From Bacteroidia bacterium (lineage in GTDB: Bacteria > Bacteroidota > Bacteroidia > Cytophagales > Flammeovirgaceae): a stretch of 64,000 nucleotides of DNA. How positions within the stretch are numbered: the first letter of the stretch is position 1; the number at the start of each line of letters is the position of its first letter. Below the pieces are notes generated by a model. The model made no database searches. It was not told the DNA's origin and saw only the letters and a program-made list of their open reading frames with translations. The position numbers and the translations under genes are program-made. The stretch is taken from positions 1-64,000 of the forward strand of contig JAUIAB010000005.1 of the NCBI GenBank assembly GCA_030425505.1, in the 5' to 3' direction. Below are positions 39,043 through 49,265 of the stretch, one piece after another.

Positions 39043-42000
39043 CTATGCGTTGGGTCTCAGATTGGTAATATCCGTCATAAAACCTACAACCCTAGAAGTA
39101 AACCCTTTCGAGTTTTTTACCCCCTTACCTCTTTCCAAAATAAGGCGTGGGTTTCCGTCAATATCAAGAATTTTATATTTTACCTCATAGGTGTGATTCA
39201 TTTTTGTTGACTCTACTATTTTATTTTTGATCATTTGTAAGGTGAATGCTCTATCTTCTTCTGGAAGAAGATCTTTGAAAAGAATTTCTTTGTCTCTAAA
39301 GTCTTTGGTTGAATACCCTAGTACTTCTTTTACACTTTCACTCAAGTGATCTACCAACCTTTCAGAGTCATTCCAAAACTTAAACATTACTATACCCAAA
39401 TCTGAAGCTACTTCTTCAGGAATAATTCCTTCTGACTCCTGCTTGTCTCTCTTTCCTCCTCTTTCTCTTCTCGACCCACCTTCTTCTTTTTCCTGTTGCT
39501 GTTTTAACTTTTCTTGTAAGTTATTTAGTCTTTGTTCTTTTTTCTTATACTCTGTTGTATCAAACATTACACCATCCCACACTTTGTATCCATCTTCTTC
39601 TCTCGGTACAGCTTCAGACATTACCCATATGTATTGATAATCATTTAAACCTGCTACTTTTACTTTTCCTTCCCATCTTAATGTTAGGTTGTTTTTTGCT
39701 GAGTCTTCTATCTTTTTTTGAAACCCTTCAATATGATCTGGGTGAATTTCTATATTGGCCGAAGCATCAGAAACTATATTTTCTATTTTTTTACCAATAA
39801 TATCTTTAGCGGTGTGTATTAAAAGAGAGAAGGTTCCTTTTTTCTCTTCTTCATTGTATTTGTACTGGTATATTACTCCAGGAGTGTTTGCTGCAACTCT
39901 TTGAAAAAACTTTTCACCATTTGTCCTTAAATCTTTTTCTTTTTCTAATTTTTTTAGTTTCTCTATATCACTTATTATACCAGCTACCCTAACTGGGTTA
40001 TTTTCTTTATCTCTCGCTACGGAAGCTATTACACTATACCAACTGTATTCTCCTGACTTCATTTTGAGTTGAAAGTCAGTTTTGAACACAGTCTTTTTGG
40101 TGTCTTCCAGCGTTTTATTTAGAAGGTTAATTGTTTTTTCTTTATCATCTGGGTGAATGATATCAGCTAATGTTTTGAACTTATTTTCAAACTCTTCTTT
40201 TTCATAGCCGAGCATTGTTCGAAGTTTGGAAGACCACCATACTTCAGTTTCTTCTTCTAATGTTTTATATTTATCGTTAAATATTACATCCCAAATACCT
40301 ATAGATGCTTCTTTTGAAGCAAGATCATATCTATGAAGTGTACTTGATAGTACAGTAGTTTGATACTCTACTTCTTTTTCTAGTTTCGTCTTTAAACGCT
40401 CTAATTCATTTTGCTTTTTTCTCATTTCTTCCTGTGTAGCTGCAAGTTCTTCAACATTTTGCCTCATTTCTTCTTCTTGTGTCATGAGTTGCTCTTTCTG
40501 TTGTTGACTTTGCTCTAGTAATAATCTTGTCCGTTGATTTGCCTTTATAGAAATTATAGCTGCTGCTATTCCTTCTACTAACCTTTCTACGAAACTTATT
40601 TGATAAGGTTGAAACTCATTAAAAGAGGCTAGTTCTATAATTCCTTCAATTCTACTACTAGACTTTAATGGAACTATGAGGATGTAGTTGGGGTTTGCTC
40701 CTCCTAAACCTGATGTTATGTTTACAAAGTCATGTGGAGCTTCTGTTAGGTAAATAGTTTCTCCTTCCAAGTATGCTTGTCCTACTAAACCTTCGGATGT
40801 TAGCTCATGGATATACAGCTTTTTTTCAGCAAACTTTTTCTTGTTGTAAGCATAAGTAGACATCAATTTGAGATGTGGTTTCTCACTTTCGCCCTCATTA
40901 AGAATGAAAAAACCTCCCTGGTTTGCACCAATATACTTTATGAGATTGGAGATTATCTGATCAGAGAGCTTGTTGAAGTCTTCTTCGTTTTGTCTTATTA
41001 TTTCTCCAAAGGTTGCAATACCTCTGGCCGCCCAGTTTTGTTGTTGGTCTATTTGTGAAGCACCTTTAAGTTTAGAAGACATTTGAACCAGTGCATTTCC
41101 TAGTTCATCTTTCTCACTAGCAGGCTTAAATTTAGCTTCGAAATTACCTTCACCTATTGAAATGGCATAACTACTAGCTTTCTCTAAGTTTTTCTTCAAA
41201 GAATTACCAACCTCCAGTATTTCATTAAGTTCATCATTTGTAGATACCTCTTCGCCCTTTAACTCTCCCCTTGATATCGTTTGAAGTTGTTCAATTGGTT
41301 TTTTTATTGATTTTTTTAAAGCTGCTATTAAGTAAATGCCAAATATTAAACCAAATAATGCAGCGAGTATGGATGTTATGATAAAGGTCGCATTGGATTG
41401 TTCAATATCTCTATCCAAACTCCTTAAATCTTCTTCCAGAAGATCAAACTGATCAATACTTAAAGGTATAAGTATAGCCTTTATTTTTTTTAAAAATGTT
41501 GCATTCTCTCCAAGAAGATAGTTTTCTATGTATGTATTCAGACCTTTTTCACTTTTTAATACATTTGTTTCCTCCTTGTTTTTATTTATGCCAGAAGCAA
41601 CAGATCTGTTTATTATGTAATTATCTACTTTTTCTTGCGACTGCCTATATTCTATGAGAAGGTCTGCGAGTTCAAAAACTTTTCCCTGTTGTTCAGAGTT
41701 AAGAAGACCTGATATGCTTTGTAGTTTTGTTAGAGATGGATTTATTACCTCGTTCCATATACGTATTCTCTCTCTTCTGAACTTTGAATATTTTGTGAGC
41801 AAAAATCCTCTTTGGGTCATTTCAGCTTCATCTACTCCTATTAGAATCTTAGATGTTGCCTGTGATACAGGATAGCTAGTATCTACTACATTTTCGTTTA
41901 GGTTTTCTATTTTTTCATTCTGCCTCAAGACTATGGAAGTGTATGAAAATAGAATAACTAAGAAAAATAGTATTAATGCCAGTAGTTTCCCTTTTATAGT

Positions 42001-42081
42001 CTTTAAACTATATTCTCTAAAAAAGTTGTCTGCTATTTTTTTATTTGATTTTTTTTCTTCCAAAGATTTTTCTGTACTCAT
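39043..42081 (-). CDS. Membrane PAS/GAF receptor without a recognisable output domain
   Basis: 1012 residues. Transmembrane helices lie at about 31-52 and 243-265 and flank an extracytoplasmic four-helix CHASE3-like sensor (ATSKILIGVDEAEMTQRGFLLT). A HAMP-like linker follows (about 265-340), then a GAF domain (about 365-525), a glutamate/glutamine-rich signalling coiled coil (about 525-605, QNVEELAATQEEMRKK) and three PAS domains (about 610-745, 755-875 and 905-1010, each with a PAC-like end). No histidine kinase, GGDEF, PP2C or methyl-accepting output could be found; the protein stops just after the last PAS domain. It may act through a separate partner. The lipoprotein gene upstream ends nine bases before it, so they form an operon. 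Confidence 0.8.
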   Translation of the reverse strand: MSTEKSLEEKKSNKKIADNFFREYSLKTIKGKLLALILFFLVILFSYTSIVLRQNEKIENLNENVVDTSYPVSQATSKILIGVDEAEMTQRGFLLTKYSKFRRERIRIWNEVINPSLTKLQSISGLLNSEQQGKVFELADLLIEYRQSQEKVDNYIINRSVASGINKNKEETNVLKSEKGLNTYIENYLLGENATFLKKIKAILIPLSIDQFDLLEEDLRSLDRDIEQSNATFIITSILAALFGLIFGIYLIAALKKSIKKPIEQLQTISRGELKGEEVSTNDELNEILEVGNSLKKNLEKASSYAISIGEGNFEAKFKPASEKDELGNALVQMSSKLKGASQIDQQQNWAARGIATFGEIIRQNEEDFNKLSDQIISNLIKYIGANQGGFFILNEGESEKPHLKLMSTYAYNKKKFAEKKLYIHELTSEGLVGQAYLEGETIYLTEAPHDFVNITSGLGGANPNYILIVPLKSSSRIEGIIELASFNEFQPYQISFVERLVEGIAAAIISIKANQRTRLLLEQSQQQKEQLMTQEEEMRQNVEELAATQEEMRKKQNELERLKTKLEKEVEYQTTVLSSTLHRYDLASKEASIGIWDVIFNDKYKTLEEETEVWWSSKLRTMLGYEKEEFENKFKTLADIIHPDDKEKTINLLNKTLEDTKKTVFKTDFQLKMKSGEYSWYSVIASVARDKENNPVRVAGIISDIEKLKKLEKEKDLRTNGEKFFQRVAANTPGVIYQYKYNEEEKKGTFSLLIHTAKDIIGKKIENIVSDASANIEIHPDHIEGFQKKIEDSAKNNLTLRWEGKVKVAGLNDYQYIWVMSEAVPREEDGYKVWDGVMFDTTEYKKKEQRLNNLQEKLKQQQEKEEGGSRRERGGKRDKQESEGIIPEEVASDLGIVMFKFWNDSERLVDHLSESVKEVLGYSTKDFRDKEILFKDLLPEEDRAFTLQMIKNKIVESTKMNHTYEVKYKILDIDGNPRLILERGKGVKNSKGFTSRVVGFMTDITNLRPNA

Positions 42082-42090
42082 ATTTACTTT

Positions 42091-42705
42091 TTAAAAAGAA
42101 ATAAAGTCTATTTCAAAGCTTATTGTAACAGGCAGTTCTACTAAAACCCCTGAAACAGGAATAGAAACATTAGTTTCTTGATTTCTAATAGAAACTTGAA
42201 AAATTGTCTCTGTTAATTGGTCTATTTCAAATGTAGAAGCATTTTCAAAGATTTTTTGAGCAAACTCATCTCTATCAAAGCCTTCCAACTCAGGGAAATC
42301 AGAAGCGAAGTCATCCAAGTTAATATTGAACTGCTGTATTAACTGGCTTACAGGAAGCTGTATTCTATTAGATGGTTCTAGAAGCTGCCATGATCTAAGC
42401 TCTACATTACCTGTTTCATCTACACCATCACAGGGTACATTACCGTATTCAACTAGGATTACTCCCCCATCTGCGAAAGTATACTTTTCATCATAATAAC
42501 AAGGTGGCAGTTCCGTAATTTGAATTGTTTCGTCTAGACCAATAAATGCATTGCTAACTTCTACAGTAATATCAATATCTGATATTTTCCAGCCATGAGC
42601 CGTTAGTCTTCCAAAGTTATCTACTCCTCCATTGTCATCACTATCGCATGAAAATGTAATAAATAATAGTGCTAATGGTAAAATAATTGCCTTTTTTAAA
42701 TTCAT
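42091..42705 (-). CDS. Lipoprotein of unknown function
   Basis: 204 residues with a lipoprotein signal (LALLFITFSC, Cys20) followed by an acidic DSDDNGG tether. The body has a lipocalin-like opening (GRLTAHGWKISDIDITVEV) and beta-strand alternation, ending in FEIDFISF; two Cys (in PPCYYDEKY and NVPCDG) could form a disulfide. No family was recognised with confidence. It is the first gene of a two-gene unit with the PAS receptor, nine bases apart, and may be its periplasmic or outer-membrane partner (inference). Confidence 0.65.
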   Translation of the reverse strand: MNLKKAIILPLALLFITFSCDSDDNGGVDNFGRLTAHGWKISDIDITVEVSNAFIGLDETIQITELPPCYYDEKYTFADGGVILVEYGNVPCDGVDETGNVELRSWQLLEPSNRIQLPVSQLIQQFNINLDDFASDFPELEGFDRDEFAQKIFENASTFEIDQLTETIFQVSIRNQETNVSIPVSGVLVELPVTISFEIDFISF

Positions 42706-42853
42706 TTTTCTTCTTTTATTATTTAATAATTACAATTTGCAAAAAAACTTTTACTTTAAGAATGATAAAAATAGGCAATTAATAGAATTTAAATCTTTTT
42801 ACTAATAGTTATCGTATAATTATTTTGTTTGTGTTTTGTTAATAAAAACTATT

Positions 42854-43273
42854 ATGGAAAGTTCATCAGGTAACTTAGAAGTCTTGCAAGCTATTTTTGC
42901 TGGTGTTTTTATTTGTGGTTTTCTTTTTTTTGTACTTGCAACCTTGTGGAAACTTTATACTAAAGCAGGACAACCTGGCTGGGTTAGTATCGTACCTATT
43001 TATAACTTGATTGTATTAATGAGGATTGTTGGAAAACCTGACTGGTGGTTTCTCCTGCTTTTAATTCCTATTGCTAATATTTATTTTGGAGTAGTAATAG
43101 CAAACAGGCTATCGAAGTCTTTTGGAAAAGATGAATTATTTGCTGTTGGTCTAGTGTTTTTAAGAATTATTTTCTTAGCAATTCTAGCCTTTGGTAATGC
43201 TAAATACATTGGAACAGGAGGAAAAAAGCAACCCAAAACCATTGATGATGTTTTAGATTCTGAGTTGCTATAG
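42854..43273 (+). CDS. DUF5684 family membrane protein
   Basis: About 139 residues from the ATG at 42854 (a TTG at 42836 would add six codons). Four hydrophobic stretches are visible (about 12-35, 46-62, 67-90 and 100-120). The pattern GQPGWVSIVPIYNLIVLMRI, then KPDWWFLLLLIPIANI and a final AFGNAKYIG, is that of DUF5684 proteins, small inner-membrane proteins of unknown role, some annotated as signal-peptidase-associated. It stands alone, divergent from the lipoprotein gene. Confidence 0.7.
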   Translation: MESSSGNLEVLQAIFAGVFICGFLFFVLATLWKLYTKAGQPGWVSIVPIYNLIVLMRIVGKPDWWFLLLLIPIANIYFGVVIANRLSKSFGKDELFAVGLVFLRIIFLAILAFGNAKYIGTGGKKQPKTIDDVLDSELL

Positions 43274-43310
43274 TTGTTTCTTAATTAAGCTCTCGAAAAT
43301 CTTAATTTTA

Positions 43311-43524
43311 TTAGTACCCTAAAGCTTCTCTCAACTTTTTTTGGTAAAGCCTTCCTGTTGGGTGATCAGGGTTCATCAAAATATCATTCCTAAGTATTTC
43401 TATTCCTTTTTGTAAAGAGCTAGAAATTAGATACATACGTTGTGCATGTAAAAATGCTTCTTCCCACATCTACACCAAGTGTTATTGCACCAAAGCTATT
43501 TAGACCCCGAGTTTGTTGTTTCAT
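43311..43524 (-). pseudogene. Remnant of an unidentified gene, frameshifted
   Basis: Two overlapping minus-strand frames read like consecutive parts of one protein. The first begins at an ATG at 43524 (MKQQTRGLNSFGAITLGVD). The second takes over near 43469 and continues WEEAFLHAQRMYLISSSL to LRNDILMNPDHPTGRLYQ and a stop at 43311. Joining them needs one frame change near 43465-43470. The remnant lacks any clear family; it resembles the C-terminus of a longer helical protein. It sits in a 393-base gap between the DUF5684 gene and the OmpA/TPR gene. Confidence 0.4.
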
Positions 43525-43605
43525 TGAGAGTTTTCAAGATGCTGCGAGGAATTATTTGGGTTATCTTGGTATTCTCAATTAAACCCTATTTTACGCTAGA
43601 AAATA

Positions 43606-43640
43606 AAAGAGCCAGTTCCTCTTAATGAGACTGGCTCTTT
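43606..43640 (-). terminator. Terminator of the OmpA/TPR lipoprotein gene
   Basis: A perfect 11-bp stem (AAAGAGCCAGT at 43606-43616 with ACTGGCTCTTT at 43630-43640) is followed on the minus strand by a T-rich tract (TTTATTTT). It lies 26 bases after the stop of the minus-strand gene. Confidence 0.8.
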
Positions 43641-43666
43641 CAAAGTATTTAAGAAAACAGCTCTAA

Positions 43667-45457
43667 TTATTTCAATGCATTCATAAAGTTAGAGTCGTTC
43701 CAATATGACATAAACTCTAAATCCTTAGCTGCTCTTTCTTTGAGCATAGAGTTCATCGAAGCTGCCTTTTCAATATTGCTTGTAACACCATCAGCATCAT
43801 TTGTTCTTGCAGCTATAATTGCTGCAACATAGTATGCATATGCACTATTAGAATCCGCGTTCATTGCTTCCTGAGTAGTAGATTTTGCCATATCATACTC
43901 TCCACTCATTGCTTTGCTTGCTTTCAATAATTGCGCTAATCCTTTGTTGTAAACAACCATTGGATCATTACCAGCAGCAGATAAGTTTTGGATTGCATCA
44001 TCGTAGTTTCCTTCTTTTATAGCAAGGTATCCTTTTAATGCATTTACTGTAGCTCCTACTCTACCTCTTGCAGATCCAACTTTGTTTAATGCATTCATCG
44101 CCTCTTCACTGTTTCCTTTGTGCATATTAGCTAGTGCAAGATTAACATAAGCTTCTGGAGACTCTCTTCTTTTTATGCTAAGCTCAAATTGATTGATTGC
44201 TTTATCTACGTAAGACATTTTTTCAGAGTCTGAAGATTTTTGTGCTGCCATTTGTAGATAAACTGCACCTAAATTGCAGTAACTGTAATATGCATCGTTT
44301 TTGCTTATTGCTTCCTTGTATAGTTTTTCTTTTTCTGTCAAAAGAGGTGTTTTATCAGCAGCATAAGCTAACTCTTCATCTGTTAGTTTATCTGTAGACT
44401 CTTCACCATCCATGATTTGCTTAGCAAACGCCATTATTTCTGGCTCTGTTAATTTATCTTTTATCTTCAATATTTCAACTTTTGCTGTTCTTAATGGTGG
44501 ATAGATGTATTTCAAGAGACTTCTATAGCTTCTGAGTGTTTGAAGCTTTAGTTCTTTAGATACAAAGTCACCAGGACCATTAACGATAGATAGTATCTCG
44601 CTTTTTTGCTCGTCGGTAAACCTAGTACTTTCATTTAGTAATTCTTTGAATAGTGACCAATTTTCAACAACTGGCTTGTTTACAAAGCTTATTTCTCCTA
44701 ACTGATCTTTGTAGTCATATTTATCAGCCTTCTTCTTGAAGAATTTTTCTACGGTTTCAGGACGTTCTTGAGCTAGTTTACTATTTACTTTTGTTGGTCC
44801 TTCTGGAGAGTGCATACCAGTAAGTGTTACTGTTCTGGTAGGATTGTTTTGTGAAATGTACTCTTCCAACTTTTTTGCTTCGTCTCCTCTTTTTTCACTC
44901 CACCTTAGGTTTGATCTGTTTTTCAAGAAAAAGAACTCCATGTTTTGAGGCTCATACTCTTCTTTGCCATCATAGCCATGAGCCACATAGTTTACTGACC
45001 CCGCTGGCATTGCCAACTCAGGAGTTGTAATTATTCCATCCCCACCAGGAACATCCATCATTGGAGTTTCTTTGTATTTAGTGCCTTTTCTAGCAGTACC
45101 TTTCAAAACTAGTTTTCCTCTTTCTAATCTATCCTCATAATCAAATGTAAATGATTTCTCCATTTTTCTTTGATTAGAGTTACCATCAAACTGCATTTCT
45201 CCTACTTTCATAGCCTCAGCGTTATTAGGCTTGTAAGAAACCTCTACTGTATAGGTAGTTTTAGGTTTTAACATATTTTGTGGCAACGTAGCTGAAAGTG
45301 AAAAGTCCACTGTATTTCCGTGCATCTCCAAAGGAGAAGGCTTTACTTTTAAGTTCTGTTTTTCAGCTGCTTTGATCATTTGCTTCAATGTACACCCTGA
45401 AGCAAGGAGAGATACTGCAACAATTGCAGATAATAATACGCGTTTGAATCTTACCAT
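43667..45457 (-). CDS. OmpA-like/TPR lipoprotein
   Basis: 596 residues. Lipoprotein signal ends LLASGC (Cys22). Residues about 35-175 are beta-rich. About 175-320 resembles an OmpA-like peptidoglycan-binding fold (FFFLKNRSNLRW, then TVTLTGMHSPEGPTKVNSKLAQERPETVEKFF). The C-terminal part (about 385-590) has TPR repeats (YYSYCNLGAVYLQMA, EAYVNLALANMHKGN). It is probably an outer-membrane lipoprotein that touches peptidoglycan; similar OmpA/TPR proteins occur in Bacteroidota envelopes, including near T9SS functions, but no direct link is shown here. It has a good terminator and a -7-like box at 45498. Confidence 0.78.
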   Translation of the reverse strand: MVRFKRVLLSAIVAVSLLASGCTLKQMIKAAEKQNLKVKPSPLEMHGNTVDFSLSATLPQNMLKPKTTYTVEVSYKPNNAEAMKVGEMQFDGNSNQRKMEKSFTFDYEDRLERGKLVLKGTARKGTKYKETPMMDVPGGDGIITTPELAMPAGSVNYVAHGYDGKEEYEPQNMEFFFLKNRSNLRWSEKRGDEAKKLEEYISQNNPTRTVTLTGMHSPEGPTKVNSKLAQERPETVEKFFKKKADKYDYKDQLGEISFVNKPVVENWSLFKELLNESTRFTDEQKSEILSIVNGPGDFVSKELKLQTLRSYRSLLKYIYPPLRTAKVEILKIKDKLTEPEIMAFAKQIMDGEESTDKLTDEELAYAADKTPLLTEKEKLYKEAISKNDAYYSYCNLGAVYLQMAAQKSSDSEKMSYVDKAINQFELSIKRRESPEAYVNLALANMHKGNSEEAMNALNKVGSARGRVGATVNALKGYLAIKEGNYDDAIQNLSAAGNDPMVVYNKGLAQLLKASKAMSGEYDMAKSTTQEAMNADSNSAYAYYVAAIIAARTNDADGVTSNIEKAASMNSMLKERAAKDLEFMSYWNDSNFMNALK

Positions 45458-45497
45458 TTTATTTAATCGAATTTGAATTTAGCGTTAAAGTTTGGGT

Positions 45498-45505
45498 CAA
45501 ATTTA
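45498..45505 (-). promoter_or_regulatory. Putative -7 box for the OmpA/TPR gene
   Basis: TAAATTTG on the minus strand matches TAnnTTTG, 40 bases upstream of the ATG at 45457. No clear -33 element. Confidence 0.4.
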
Positions 45506-45611
45506 TGAATATTCTATGATAACCCATAAATATAGATGAAGTTTCTATAAATTTTTGAATTTATTAACACAATTATAAGCTTTCACTACATAATTGAATA
45601 GTTTAATTATT

Positions 45612-45840
45612 AACACCTGTTAGGAGAAATACTCCTGAGGGGTCGGAAATACCATTTGCATAGAAAAACACTTTGTATTCTCTTATTTCTCTTAACAGTC
45701 AATAGATATAAAGCTCGGCTTATTCTTAGGTGGTATTTCACCCACCATCAAATCGACATCTCCTGACTCAGGGTTATGCCGCATGGAGGGCTGAGGAGAA
45801 GGAAAGAATCGCCAGGAAGAGCCTTGTGGAGGATGCCTTA
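45612..45840. ncRNA. Candidate structured RNA in the groES upstream region
   Basis: Part of a 536-base gap (45458-45993). This patch is richer in G and C than its surroundings. Read on the plus strand, nested arms can pair: CCTGAG (45634-45639) with CTCAGG (45767-45772), GTCG (45642-45645) with CGAC (45754-45757), and GAAATACC (45646-45653) with GGTATTTC (45732-45739), leaving a 14-base one-sided bulge. A local hairpin AGGAG/CTCCT (45622-45636) and a GGGCT/AGCC-type pairing further 3' add to this. A long imperfect rod with a bulge recalls 6S RNA, but I cannot assign a family or the strand. On the minus strand a short open frame reads PSPQPSMRHNPESGDVDLMV, so a gene remnant is the alternative. 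Confidence 0.35.
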
Positions 45841-45993
45841 GTTTTCATCTTTCTCTAATGCGTATTTTTCATGTATTGTGGTCTTCATTTATAATCATAA
45901 GAAGGAGTCCAGCGACATTGTGTCATACATATAATTATGGCATACCAAATGCTATATGAATGAGAAATTGTTAAACCTTTAAAAAACATAGAT

Positions 45994-46272
45994 ATGTCAA
46001 AAGTTAATGTTAAGCCTTTGCATGACAGAGTTTTAGTTGAACCTGCTGCAGCTGAAGAAAAAACTTCATCTGGTATTATTATTCCTGATACAGCTAAAGA
46101 GAAGCCGCAAAAAGGGCAGATAGTTGCTGTAGGTAACGGTAAAAAAGATGAGCCTTTAACTGTGAAAATAGGTGATGAAATTCTTTATGGTAAGTATTCT
46201 GGAACGGAAGTTACTATAGATGGTAAGGAGTACTTGATCATGAGAGAGTCTGACATTTTTGCAGTAGTTTAA
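45994..46272 (+). CDS. groES: Co-chaperonin GroES
   Basis: 92 residues, full length. [42 protein letters not shown] contains the mobile loop and core; the end [17 protein letters not shown] is typical. It forms the heptameric lid of GroEL. Followed by groEL after 47 bases, the standard operon. No CIRCE-type inverted repeat was seen upstream. Confidence 0.97.
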   Translation: MSKVNVKPLHDRVLVEPAAAEEKTSSGIIIPDTAKEKPQKGQIVAVGNGKKDEPLTVKIGDEILYGKYSGTEVTIDGKEYLIMRESDIFAVV

Positions 46273-46313
46273 TTTTCAATAATCTTTTTTAATATTTTAA
46301 TCAAAACATTTAA

Positions 46314-47960
<1,647 letters not shown>

Positions 47961-47993
47961 TCAGCTAGCTGGTTTTTTTCATATGTACAAGGA

Positions 47994-48022
47994 AGGCTGC
48001 CTCATAAGGGGTGGTCTTTTTT
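47994..48022 (+). terminator. Terminator of groES-groEL
   Basis: A 10-bp stem (AGGCTGCCTC at 47994-48003 with GGGGTGGTCT at 48008-48017, four G-U pairs in RNA), a four-base loop and a run of T from 48017 to 48022 lie 34 bases after the groEL stop. Confidence 0.75.
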
Positions 48023-48070
48023 GTTTATTTTACGTTTAACTTAAAAACCATTTTTTTAATTGCTTAAGCT

Positions 48071-48895
48071 TTGGGATATAACGCATTTGTTTTATGTAAT
48101 TGCTATAAAGAAGGAAAAACTTCAAACCCTCCTTATAAAGAATTTGTAAAAACCAGTGATGAAGGATTGTATCTTGATTTAGAAAATCTATATCAAAAGG
48201 ATAAAAATGAGTATTTTAAAAGAAATGATGCTTTTGATAAATGGATGGAAAATGCTTGTCCGCATGAAGACATGAAAATAGTAGACGAACGCTTAGCTAA
48301 TATTTCAGGAATGTCTGCATTTTGGAGTATTTTAGAAAAACTTGGTGGTGAAAGTAAATTTCCAGTTTTATTTAACAACTTACCTACTTCTAATTGTGGT
48401 TCGCTTTCAATTAATTACTCTCAAACATTTTTACAAGAATTATTAGTTTTAGAGCAAGAAAAAAAGAAAGAAGAAAAACTCTTTCTAAGTGTTAAGGAAA
48501 CAAGAGAGGTAAAACAGTCAGTAAATATTAATAAAAGGAAAGTTTTTATTTGGCAGGGCTATGAACAGTTGTACGGAATAGATAAAGAAGGTTTTTTTAT
48601 TTCTAAAAAGGGTTTTGACAATAAAAGCACAAAAGTAGTTTTTAGATCGAAAGATTTTAGACAGGTTTATTTGGGTAATGATCAATATCAGTTTGTCGAT
48701 AACTTTACTAAAAAAAAATTTATTGGAACATCTAAAATTCACTCTGATGGAAAGGTAAAACCAAAGAAGGTTTTTAGTTTTATTGTTGAAAAAAAAGGAG
48801 TAACTATAAAACAAGAGTATGCATATATTATTGCGCCTTTAAAAAAATTAATGTCTGCTTCTATTGAAACAGGGAATCCTGTTATGTGGTCTTAG
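48071..48895 (+). CDS. Uncharacterised protein with N-terminal CNCY motif
   Basis: 274 residues from a TTG at 48071; an in-frame stop lies two codons upstream, so no other start is available. The opening MGYNAFVLCNCYKEGKT and the later NACPHEDM resemble an uncharacterised family of soluble proteins that starts MG(C/W)(D/N)AFV(R/L)CNC. The paired Cys and the CPHED motif could bind a metal, which is inference. The middle (about 140-175) is Lys/Glu-rich, and the C-terminal part repeats short beta-strand pairs (KKGFDNKSTKVVFRSKDF). No signal peptide. It follows groEL after a terminator, so it is not part of that operon. Function unknown. Confidence 0.65.
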   Translation: MGYNAFVLCNCYKEGKTSNPPYKEFVKTSDEGLYLDLENLYQKDKNEYFKRNDAFDKWMENACPHEDMKIVDERLANISGMSAFWSILEKLGGESKFPVLFNNLPTSNCGSLSINYSQTFLQELLVLEQEKKKEEKLFLSVKETREVKQSVNINKRKVFIWQGYEQLYGIDKEGFFISKKGFDNKSTKVVFRSKDFRQVYLGNDQYQFVDNFTKKKFIGTSKIHSDGKVKPKKVFSFIVEKKGVTIKQEYAYIIAPLKKLMSASIETGNPVMWS

Positions 48896-49265
48896 AAGTT
48901 GTAAAGGTTTCTAGGTTAAAAAAGTTGGCTTATTTAATAATCTAATGCATTATTATTTACTACATTATTCTAAGCACCCGATGGAAAGAGGCGAACAGCA
49001 AGACCTATATGGGTTTTGTAGGGTTGTAGGCTTAGCGCACCAGAACAAGCTTTTTGGAAGGATGCTCAGTTAATTAAATTTACATGGAATTCATTCGGTT
49101 ATTTTATTTGAAATATTGATATATGTCTAACTGTCAGCAACACATTATATCTTTTTGTGAAGTTAGTTAAGGTATAGTATATAAATTAAGAAGTTTTCTA
49201 TAGTTTAATTATCAAACTTTATATAAAAGTTCTATTTTTAAACCAAATTCTTATCCACTTAATTA
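48896..49265. other. Intergenic patch with an unassigned 42-codon frame
   Basis: 370 bases between the CNCY-protein gene and the propeller-SpoIIE gene. A stretch at about 48972-49070 is richer in G and C than its flanks and can be read as a 42-codon plus-strand frame (48945-49073) containing ERGEQQDLYGFCRVVG. It has no ribosome site or known pattern and could be a decayed gene or part of an RNA. A single near-match to a DnaA box (TTATCCACT) is at 49251-49259. Confidence 0.3.

Noticed and set aside
45725-45747. AGGTGGTATTTCACC, a possible T-box antiterminator
   Set aside because: The match to the T-box core is partial, no specifier loop or downstream aminoacyl-tRNA synthetase or amino acid gene is present, and T-boxes are rare in Bacteroidota.
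49251-49259. DnaA-box-like TTATCCACT near the propeller gene
   Set aside because: A single copy with one mismatch and no cluster or AT-rich unwinding arrangement; expected by chance.
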